Origin: Dehalococcoidia bacterium
Lineage (GTDB): Bacteria > Chloroflexota > Dehalococcoidia > GIF9 > UBA5620
DNA: 5,144 nucleotides
Direction: 5' to 3'
NCBI GenBank assembly: GCA_016783225.1
Contig: JADHWZ010000149.1
Location: forward strand, 1-5,144
The first letter of the stretch is position 1. Each line of letters opens with the position of its first letter. The position numbers and the translations under genes were made by a program. Below the pieces are notes generated by a model. The model was not told where the DNA came from. It saw only the letters and a program-made list of their open reading frames with translations, and searched no databases. Shown here one piece after another: positions 1-5,144 of this stretch.

Positions 1-884
1 GAGCAGTCGGCGGGCCGAAGTGGGACGACCCGCAAGCCAAAGTTCGGCCTGAAGATGGGCTTCTGGCTTTGCGCAAAGAGCTGGGGCTTTTTGCTAACTT
101 GCGCCCGGTAAAGGTGCTGCCTATGCTTGTTGACTCAACACGCCTCAAGCCTGAGGTGATAAAGGATGTGGACATGATAGTAGTCCGTGAGCTTACCGGC
201 GGACTTTACTTCGGCCAGCCCAAAAAGCAGTGGCAGACCCCGGAGGGCAGGCGAGCAGTTGACACCATGGACTATTCTGAGCCGGAGATTGAACGTATAC
301 TGAGAGTCGGCTTTGAAATAGCTCGTACTCGCCGTAAGAAACTGACTTCAGTGGACAAGGCCAATGTCCTTGAATCGTCTCGGCTGTGGCGACAAATCGC
401 CACAGAGGTGTCCGTTGATTACCCTGATGTTGAGTTGGATCACATGCTGGTAGACGCCTGTGCCATGCGTCTTATCCAGCAGCCGGCGTACTTCGACACG
501 GTGGTGACGGGCAATATGTTTGGGGATATTATTACTGATGAAGCCTCTATGCTGGCTGGCTCAATGGGATTGTTGCCCTCGGCCAGTCTGGCTGGCATTC
601 CTAAGGGTGGCGCATCGAAAGCTTTCGGCATGTATGAACCAATTCACGGCAGCGCCCCAAGGCGGGCGGGGCAGAATATTGCCAACCCAATTGCTACCAT
701 ATTGAGCGTAGCCATGATGCTCCGGTATTCCTTCAACCTGGCAGCTGAGGCGGAGGCTGTTGAGAAGGCGGTGATTGCTGCTTTGGAAGAGGGTTATCGT
801 ACCTATGATATAATGGAAGACGGCAAAACTAAGGTGGGGACGATGGAGATGGGTGGCCTTATTGCCAAAACAGTTGTCAGCTAG
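1..884 (+). CDS. leuB: 3-isopropylmalate dehydrogenase, 5' end cut by window edge
   Basis: This enzyme oxidises and decarboxylates 3-isopropylmalate to 2-oxoisocaproate with NAD+ in cytosolic leucine synthesis. The same enzyme type handles 3-methylmalate in the citramalate route to isoleucine. The open frame runs from the window edge (first whole codon at 3), giving 293 visible residues. Comparison with recalled Thermus LeuB numbering suggests about 70 N-terminal residues are missing, for a full length near 360. Visible motifs in order are [10 protein letters not shown] at the start, the substrate arginines in LRKELG and [16 protein letters not shown] with its Arg and Tyr, the catalytic Lys in SVDKANVLE, and the metal-binding aspartates in LVDACAM and [13 protein letters not shown]. 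The cofactor-site [10 protein letters not shown] and a C-terminal NPIATILS helix follow. A TTG at 69 is not the start, because conserved family sequence lies before it. The stop is 15 bases from cimA, so the two are probably co-transcribed. No frameshift or missing key residue is seen. Confidence 0.95.
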   Translation, partial: AVGGPKWDDPQAKVRPEDGLLALRKELGLFANLRPVKVLPMLVDSTRLKPEVIKDVDMIVVRELTGGLYFGQPKKQWQTPEGRRAVDTMDYSEPEIERILRVGFEIARTRRKKLTSVDKANVLESSRLWRQIATEVSVDYPDVELDHMLVDACAMRLIQQPAYFDTVVTGNMFGDIITDEASMLAGSMGLLPSASLAGIPKGGASKAFGMYEPIHGSAPRRAGQNIANPIATILSVAMMLRYSFNLAAEAEAVEKAVIAALEEGYRTYDIMEDGKTKVGTMEMGGLIAKTVVS

Positions 885-899
885 GAATGGAAAGAGCCA

Positions 900-2489
900 A
901 TGCCACAGGTCCAGCTTTATGATACGACTCTGAGAGATGGTGCCCAGCAGGAAGGTATTTCTCTATCCGTAGCTGACAAGCTGAAAATCGCCCTGAAGCT
1001 GGATGAACTGGGCATCCATTTCATTGAGGGTGGTTGGCCTGGTGCCAATCCAAAGGATACCGAGTTCTTCGTCAAGGCTCAGGACTTGGACTTGAGGCAC
1101 TCGGTCTTGGTTGCCTTTGGCAGCACCAAGCACCCTGAATCCAAGGTGAACAAAGACGCCAATCTGCGGACTCTGGTGGAGGCTAAGACCAGGGTAGTTA
1201 CCATTGTCGGCAAAAGCTGGGACTTGCATGTGACCCAGGTTCTGGAGACTAGCCTGGAGAATAACCTGGTCCTGATCGGTGAGTCTGTGAGCTACCTGAA
1301 GGCGAAAGGGCTTACCGTCTTTTTTGATGCCGAGCACTTCTTCGACGGCTACAAGGCAAGTCCTGACTACGCCATTCGAACGGTTGAGGCTGCGACCCGG
1401 GCTGCGGTGGACTGCGTAGTACTGTGCGACACTAATGGCGGTGCTCTGCCTTCTGAAGTCGCCGCTGCCATCGAAGCTGTTCGGAAAGCGGTAGCTGTTC
1501 CCCTGGGTATTCATGCTCACAATGATGCTGAGATGGCTGTGGCCAATTCTTTGGCTGGAGTTCAGGCTGGGGTTGTCCAGGTGCAGGGGACTATCAATGG
1601 CTACGGTGAGCGGTGTGGCAATGCTAACCTCTGCTCCGTTATCCCGGCATTGAAGCTCAAATTGGCCACTGACTGCATTGCCGACGAGCAGTTAGCTAAG
1701 CTAACCGAGGTCTCTCACTATGTAGCCGAGTTGGCCAATCTTGCCCCGGCCAGTCATCTTCCCTATGTCGGCGCCAGTGCCTTTACGCACAAAGCTGGAT
1801 ATCATGTGGCGGGTATCATGAAATGGGAGGAGAGTTACCAGCATGTCAATCCGGAGGTGGTGGGCAATCATCCCAAAGTAGTCGTCTCCGAGCTATCAGG
1901 CAAACGCAACATCATATATAAGGCCAGGGAGTTGGGAGTAACCCTGCCTCCACAAGGCAAAGAGGCGCGCCAGATACTGGAGCAAATAAAGCTACTGGAA
2001 AGTCGCGGCTTTCAATATGAGGGTGCTGATGCCTCCTTTGAGCTATTGTTGCACCGGGTTCAGCCTGAGTATAAACCTCCCTTTGAGCTTATCGACTTCA
2101 TGGTGTTGGTGGAGAGACATCGCCGTCCGCCTAGCGAAAGCGAATCAGGGCTGCTATCTGAAGCTACGGTCAAGGTGAAAGTGGGTGACAGGACGATACA
2201 TACGGCTGCCGAGGGCAACGGGCCAGTGAATGCCCTTGACCAGGCTCTGCGCAAGGCTTTGCTCGAGTTCTATCCTGATTTGACCAGTGTTGAGCTCGTT
2301 GACTACAAGGTGCGGATTCTCGAGGAAAGCGCTGGCACTGCCTCGCAGGTGCGCGTGCTTATCGAGTCCAGCGATGGTCAGGAACAATGGAGGACCGTAG
2401 GCAGCTCAACCAATCTCATCGAGGCTAGCTGGCTGGCTCTGGCGGACAGTATGGAGTACTGTCTCATAAAGCGGAACGCTTCTGTTTGA
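900..2489 (+). CDS. cimA: (R)-citramalate synthase, CimA type
   Basis: The 529-residue protein belongs to the DRE-TIM metallolyase (LeuA-like) family and has the usual CimA length. It should condense pyruvate with acetyl-CoA to (R)-citramalate, the first step of threonine-independent isoleucine synthesis. The TIM-barrel catalytic domain spans about residues 4-275. It shows YDTTLRDGAQ (Arg12 and Asp13), the CimA-like IEGGWPGANPKD (42-53), the metal ligands in GIHAHND (His205, His207), and NGYGERCGNANL (233-244). A linker follows with the conserved FTHKAGYHVAG segment (295-305). Residues from about 390 form a C-terminal LeuA-type regulatory domain, which in this family binds the feedback inhibitor, probably isoleucine. 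The ATG start matches the family N-terminus. The ribosome site is weak (GGAAAGAG at 889-896), and 15 bases from the leuB stop suggest coupled translation. Homocitrate synthase or Re-citrate synthase are related alternatives, but the IEGGWPGANPKD motif and LeuB neighbour favour CimA. Confidence 0.9.
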   Translation: MPQVQLYDTTLRDGAQQEGISLSVADKLKIALKLDELGIHFIEGGWPGANPKDTEFFVKAQDLDLRHSVLVAFGSTKHPESKVNKDANLRTLVEAKTRVVTIVGKSWDLHVTQVLETSLENNLVLIGESVSYLKAKGLTVFFDAEHFFDGYKASPDYAIRTVEAATRAAVDCVVLCDTNGGALPSEVAAAIEAVRKAVAVPLGIHAHNDAEMAVANSLAGVQAGVVQVQGTINGYGERCGNANLCSVIPALKLKLATDCIADEQLAKLTEVSHYVAELANLAPASHLPYVGASAFTHKAGYHVAGIMKWEESYQHVNPEVVGNHPKVVVSELSGKRNIIYKARELGVTLPPQGKEARQILEQIKLLESRGFQYEGADASFELLLHRVQPEYKPPFELIDFMVLVERHRRPPSESESGLLSEATVKVKVGDRTIHTAAEGNGPVNALDQALRKALLEFYPDLTSVELVDYKVRILEESAGTASQVRVLIESSDGQEQWRTVGSSTNLIEASWLALADSMEYCLIKRNASV

Positions 2490-2556
2490 CTCTCACCACT
2501 ATCAGCCCCTGTGGCCCCAACTCTACATTCGTGTGAAGAATCAGCACGTGGCAGAC

Positions 2557-2563
2557 AAGGAGG
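2557..2563 (+). promoter_or_regulatory. Shine-Dalgarno site that fixes a TTG start
   Basis: AAGGAGG ends six bases before TTG at 2570. This is ideal spacing and the only strong site near the ATPase gene. It supports TTG over the in-frame GTG at 2597 and ATG at 2618; the latter would leave only three residues before the P-loop region. Confidence 0.75.
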
Positions 2564-2569
2564 ACGAGT

Positions 2570-3493
2570 TTGGGCGGTAATTGTAGCCAGACTGTAGTGG
2601 ACACGCGCAACGTTATCATGTTTGCTGGCAAGGGGGGTGTAGGTAAGACGACCTGCGCGGCGGCCACAGCCTTGCATTACGCATCTCTCGGAAAACGAAC
2701 TCTAGCCATATCAACCGACCCGACTCCGTCGCTGTGCCATATTTTCGAGAGGAGACGGCAACAAGAGCCAACGAAGATCTCGAGAACGCTATACCTGGAC
2801 GAGATCGGAGTGGAGAAGGTGAAGGAGATGTGGGATAGCAAGTTTGGCCGGGAGGTCTACGAAGTCTTTTCCTCATTTGTAGCTGTTGAATATGAGGAAT
2901 TCGCTGATTTTGTTACCTCCGTATTGCCGGGCATGAGGGATGAATTCATGGTGGACTACATCAGGGAGGTTGCTGTGCGGAATGAGCACGAGAAGATTGT
3001 CTGGGACACGGCGCCGTTGGGACAGACGCTCGGTCTGCTGAGGATGCCACGTATGCTGGGGGAGCACCTGAGAACCGCTCCCCGCATCTACTCAAAACTG
3101 AAGTTGGGAGGAGAGAGCAAGAAATCGGTGCTGGACATAATAAAAGGATGGGAGGAGCTGTCTGCCAGGGATATGGCTTTCCTCAGAGATGAGGTCGAGT
3201 TCGTGATTGTTACCATACCCGAGGCTCTGGCCGTCGAGCAGCTTAGTGATATCTTCGACGAGTTTGACAGGCACGAGCTCAAGATCGAACGACTCATCAT
3301 AAACAATGTGATAAAGGACACAAGTTCGGAATTCCTTCTCACCAAGGCCAGGCAACAGAGGAAATACATCGAGATTCTGCATGACGAGTATCCGAATGTG
3401 ATAATGATTGAGCTGCCCATGTTCCCCCACGAGATAGTGGGGGTGGAGAAGTTGAAGGAAATCAGGAGGAACCTGTTCGAGGAACGGGATTAG
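2570..3493 (+). CDS. ArsA/Get3-type P-loop ATPase, single domain
   Basis: This 307-residue cytosolic ATPase is of the ArsA/Get3 branch of the SIMIBI P-loop class, whose members dimerise around ATP. The deviant Walker A is GKGGVGKTT (20-28), with the signature Lys21 as well as Lys26. Switch I is STDPTPSL (48-55), Switch II is DTAPLGQT (146-153), and an adenine-contacting Asn pair sits at 245-246. A PMFPHEIVG segment (283-291) resembles the family's A-loop. It is one ATPase unit, unlike the duplicated E. coli ArsA. Its only cysteines are at 5, 29 and 56, so neither the ArsA arsenite-site pattern nor the Get3 zinc CxxC is visible. No arsR, arsB or arsD neighbour is in the window. A role in arsenite export is therefore unsupported, and the substrate or partner is unknown. 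The gene lies 80 bases after cimA with no evident terminator between, so read-through is possible. The start is TTG, chosen by its strong ribosome site. Confidence 0.85.
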   Translation: MGGNCSQTVVDTRNVIMFAGKGGVGKTTCAAATALHYASLGKRTLAISTDPTPSLCHIFERRRQQEPTKISRTLYLDEIGVEKVKEMWDSKFGREVYEVFSSFVAVEYEEFADFVTSVLPGMRDEFMVDYIREVAVRNEHEKIVWDTAPLGQTLGLLRMPRMLGEHLRTAPRIYSKLKLGGESKKSVLDIIKGWEELSARDMAFLRDEVEFVIVTIPEALAVEQLSDIFDEFDRHELKIERLIINNVIKDTSSEFLLTKARQQRKYIEILHDEYPNVIMIELPMFPHEIVGVEKLKEIRRNLFEERD

Positions 3494-3546
3494 CTGGCTG
3501 GCTCCGCTAGAGGGGTGGGAAGTGCTTGCTTCTGTAGGGTGCAGAA

Positions 3547-3578
3547 ACGGGCAACGCAAATGGGTTTGCGTTGCCCGT
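3547..3578. terminator. Perfect 14-bp hairpin between convergent genes, likely shared terminator
   Basis: The arm ACGGGCAACGCAAA (3547-3560) and its exact reverse complement (3565-3578) flank a TGGG loop. It sits 53 bases past the ATPase stop and 62 bases past the thiolase stop on the other strand, where a bidirectional terminator is expected. The T-tract is poor on both sides: CTACATT follows on the plus strand and TTCTGC on the minus strand. Efficiency as an intrinsic terminator is therefore uncertain. A small TTCTG/CAGAA stem (3530-3546) directly abuts it. Confidence 0.65.
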
Positions 3579-3640
3579 CTACATTCCAGAGAGCGCCTGT
3601 CTCTCTTACTGACCTGGGAATATGGGCCTTCTATCTCTTG

Positions 3641-4858
3641 CTAATTCTCGCTCTTGATGATTGTGGCTACGCCTTGCCCGCCTCCGCAACATGGAGTTGC
3701 CAGACCGTAGGTTCCCCCTTCCATGTTGAGTATTCTGGCCAGCGTCCCGACCAGTCTGGTTCCGGTGGCACCAAGCGGGTGGCCGATGGCGGTTGCCCCA
3801 CCTTTTACGTTGACTTTCTCGGGGTCGATGCCCAGCTCCTTTATTGCGTTGAGAGCTACGACACAGAATGCCTCGTTTATTTCCCAGAAATCGATATCCT
3901 TAACCTCCATACCGGCATTCTTCAAGGCATGCCTGCTGGCGGGGACTGGCCCCAGTCCCATCATGGTCGGGTCGACGCCAGCCCACCCCATGGACACAAT
4001 GCTAGCCAGAGGCTTGAGCCCGTACTCCTTGGCCTTTTCCCTTGACGTAAGAATCATGGCAGTGGCACCGGCGTTCAGAGGCGAAGAGTTCCCGGCGGTT
4101 ATCTGCCCCTCCGGGTTAAATGCCGGCCTCAGTCCGGCAAGGCCTTCCAACGTCGTGTCGGCCCTGATGGCCTGGTCGCTATCAACGACTTTCTTTGTAC
4201 CGTCTGCTAGTGTTACCTCAATGGGCATTATTTCGCCCTTGAAGAATCCCCCTTCAAGGGCCTTCGCCGCCTTTTGGTGGCTTCCGAGTGCCCATTTGTC
4301 CATGTCTTCTCTGGTGAGGTCGGTGTGCGCAAACAACTTCTCTGCTGTCAGGCCCATGTTCGCAGTCGTCATGTAGTCATATTTCGCGTAGCGAGCATCC
4401 GTAAAGAACAACATGTTCGGTTTCGACGGCATCTGACTTACGTCAACACCCGGGCCAGGCATGGGGACATGTGTCATATGCTCGATTCCAACCGAGATAA
4501 CAACGTCTTGGTACCCAAGCATTATTCCCATGGCGCCCAGGTGTATGGTTGACATTGAAGACCCGCACTGCCGGTCCACATGTTGACCGGCGACGCTGAA
4601 TGGCAGCTCTGCCAGGAAGGCGATGTTTCTTCCTCCATACATGAACTGTTCATTCCACGGTTGGGCAGTGCCGGCCAGTAGCTCATTAACGTCTTCTGGC
4701 TTAATCTTGGTTCTGTTCAGCAGTTCCTTTATCAGCATTGCCGCAGCGTCATCCATTCTTAGGCTGTTGAACACGTCTCTATCTGGGTCTCTTGGTCTCG
4801 ACCTGGAAAATGCAGTTCGCAGGTAGTCTACGATGACTGCGTCCCTAGTTTGTGGCAT
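3641..4858 (-). CDS. FadA-like thiolase (acetyl-CoA C-acyltransferase / acetyltransferase)
   Basis: The complete 405-residue enzyme has typical thiolase length. Thiolases either cleave 3-ketoacyl-CoA with CoA, as in beta-oxidation, or condense two acetyl-CoA. The N-terminal domain carries the nucleophile Cys98 in DRQCGSSM. A FadA-like loop follows with GIEHMTHVPM (124-133) and NMGLTAEKL (167-175), then LRPAFNPEGQITAGNSSPLN (243-262). The C-terminal domain has NEAF (328-331), [16 protein letters not shown] (353-368) with His360, and the proton-shuttling Cys390 in CCGGGQG. All catalytic residues are present. The HVPM segment and overall pattern resemble degradative FadA more than biosynthetic AtoB/PhaA, but chain-length preference cannot be read from this sequence. 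No signal peptide or membrane segment is seen, so it is cytosolic. An ideal ribosome site precedes the ATG. It follows a very similar thiolase gene by 83 bases in the same direction, indicating tandem duplication. An extra cysteine (391) adjoins the catalytic one, where its paralog has Val. Confidence 0.93.
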   Translation of the reverse strand: MPQTRDAVIVDYLRTAFSRSRPRDPDRDVFNSLRMDDAAAMLIKELLNRTKIKPEDVNELLAGTAQPWNEQFMYGGRNIAFLAELPFSVAGQHVDRQCGSSMSTIHLGAMGIMLGYQDVVISVGIEHMTHVPMPGPGVDVSQMPSKPNMLFFTDARYAKYDYMTTANMGLTAEKLFAHTDLTREDMDKWALGSHQKAAKALEGGFFKGEIMPIEVTLADGTKKVVDSDQAIRADTTLEGLAGLRPAFNPEGQITAGNSSPLNAGATAMILTSREKAKEYGLKPLASIVSMGWAGVDPTMMGLGPVPASRHALKNAGMEVKDIDFWEINEAFCVVALNAIKELGIDPEKVNVKGGATAIGHPLGATGTRLVGTLARILNMEGGTYGLATPCCGGGQGVATIIKSEN

Positions 4859-4864
4859 TCTCTA

Positions 4865-4872
4865 ACCTCCTT
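4865..4872 (-). promoter_or_regulatory. Shine-Dalgarno site of the complete thiolase gene
   Basis: Read on the minus strand, AAGGAGGT lies six bases before the ATG at 4858-4856. It is a near-perfect match to the anti-Shine-Dalgarno sequence and confirms that start. It implies strong translation. Confidence 0.75.
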
Positions 4873-4889
4873 AGTCTGAATTACTGTTT

Positions 4890-4918
4890 ATTCTACTGTA
4901 CTCAGTAGCCGAAGACAA
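4890..4918 (-). promoter_or_regulatory. Candidate sigma-70 promoter for the downstream thiolase
   Basis: On the minus strand, TTGTCT (4918-4913, 4 of 6 matches to TTGACA) and TAGAAT (4895-4890, 5 of 6 matches to TATAAT) are 17 bases apart, the optimal spacing. Transcription would begin near 4883, giving a leader of about 25 bases that contains the ribosome site. It lies wholly in the gap between the two thiolase genes, so the second gene could be transcribed independently of the first. The call rests on sequence match alone, and such matches do arise by chance. Confidence 0.4.
4893..4908. promoter_or_regulatory. Perfect 6-4-6 inverted repeat inside the thiolase promoter, possible operator
   Basis: CTACTG, a TACT spacer and CAGTAG form an exact dyad. 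It overlaps three bases of the proposed -10 hexamer and fills most of the -35/-10 spacer. A dimeric repressor bound here would block polymerase. TetR-family regulators commonly control fatty-acid degradation genes, but no regulator gene is in the window and the binding protein is unknown. A short transcript hairpin is unlikely to be the function, because the dyad lies upstream of the predicted start of transcription. Confidence 0.35.
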
Positions 4919-4941
4919 ATGAAATGCAGGCCTTGTCCCTC

Positions 4942-5144
4942 CTAGGAGTCCTCCCTCTTGAGAATTGTGGCTACGCCTTGACCTCCCCCGACGCATGCAT
5001 TTGCCAGGCCATAAGCTCCCCCTTCAATGTTGAGTATTCTGGCCAGCGTCCCCACGAGTCTGGTTCCGGTGGCGCCAAGGGGATGGCCGATGGCAGTTGC
5101 CCCACCTTTTACATTGACTTTCTCGGGTTCAATGCCCAGTTCCT
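4942..5144 (-). CDS. Second FadA-like thiolase, C-terminal 66 residues only (gene continues past window)
   Basis: Reading the minus strand from the window end to TAG at 4944-4942 gives 66 residues that match the end of the neighbouring thiolase without gaps. They include [16 protein letters not shown] with the catalytic His, and [10 protein letters not shown] with the catalytic Cys. By hand count 56 of 65 aligned residues are identical. At the DNA level 156 of 179 bases agree (4966-5144 against 3662-3840), with most differences at third codon positions. The frame is intact to the edge and the normal C-terminus is present (LKREDS), so this looks like a functional gene and not a decayed copy, although its nucleophile Cys and NEAF motif lie outside the window. 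It is transcribed ahead of the complete thiolase. No terminator is visible in the 83-base gap, so the two may share a transcript. The reaction is presumably the same thiolase chemistry, perhaps with different chain-length preference. Confidence 0.88.
   Translation of the reverse strand, partial: ELGIEPEKVNVKGGATAIGHPLGATGTRLVGTLARILNIEGGAYGLANACVGGGQGVATILKREDS

Noticed and set aside
69..71. TTG as a possible start of leuB.
   Set aside because: The frame is open to the window edge, and conserved LeuB sequence ([10 protein letters not shown]) is encoded before it.
963..1520. Minus-strand open frame of 185 codons.
   Set aside because: It lies wholly antisense to cimA and shows no family motif.
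2486..2514. TTGACT at 2486-2491 as a -35 box for the ATPase gene.
   Set aside because: At suitable spacing the downstream bases are GC-rich and give no acceptable -10 hexamer.
2570..3493. Arsenite efflux ATPase function.
   Set aside because: The gene has one ATPase unit, lacks the expected cysteine pattern and has no ars gene nearby in the window.
3092..3559. Minus-strand open frame of 155 codons.
   Set aside because: It is antisense to the ATPase gene and would start inside the hairpin. No domain is recognisable.
3588..3606. AGAGAG/CTCTCT inverted repeat with a 7-base loop as a second terminator.
   Set aside because: The stem is only six weak pairs of simple sequence with no T-tract, so it could easily arise by chance.
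3515..4045. Plus-strand open frame of 176 codons starting in the convergent gap.
   Set aside because: It runs through the hairpin and then antisense into the thiolase gene, and it has no recognisable domain.
3723..4376. Long open frame (217 codons) on the plus strand.
   Set aside because: It is antisense to the complete thiolase, whose motifs are unmistakable. The translation resembles no family I recognise and no good ribosome site was noted.

Overview
The window holds three genes on the plus strand, followed by a convergent block of two tandem thiolase genes on the minus strand. Both outer genes are cut by the window edges. Base composition looks moderate (near 50% G+C by eye). Spacing is compact and bacterial, with clear Shine-Dalgarno sites before two genes. 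The order leuB then cimA, the ArsA-type ATPase and the duplicated FadA-like thiolases would fit an anaerobic or deep-branching bacterium such as a Dehalococcoidia-like Chloroflexota. That placement is an inference from gene content and has not been tested by a search.

Positions 1-2489 are a branched-chain amino acid block. It contains the 3' part of leuB (3-isopropylmalate dehydrogenase) and, 15 bases later, a complete cimA ((R)-citramalate synthase). CimA makes citramalate from pyruvate and acetyl-CoA, which opens the threonine-independent route to isoleucine. LeuB-type dehydrogenases serve both that route and leucine synthesis, so the pair makes sense as one operon. Eighty bases after cimA, a strong ribosome binding site precedes a TTG-started gene for a single-domain ArsA/Get3-type P-loop ATPase. 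Its job is not evident, and it lacks the cysteine pattern expected of an arsenite pump subunit.

Positions 3494-3640 separate the convergent blocks and hold a perfect 14-bp stem with a 4-base loop, probably a shared transcription terminator. Positions 3641-5144 are minus strand. They contain a complete 405-residue FadA-like thiolase and, upstream of it in the direction of transcription, the last 66 codons of a second thiolase. The two are about 86% identical in protein and about 87% in DNA over the overlap (counted by hand). The 83-base gap between them carries a plausible sigma-70 promoter with a perfect 6-4-6 inverted repeat inside it, so the downstream copy may have its own regulated transcription.

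I see no mobile element, CRISPR array, RNA gene or convincing new biological system. The most useful leads are the tandem thiolase pair with its internal promoter and dyad, and the unassigned ArsA-like ATPase.
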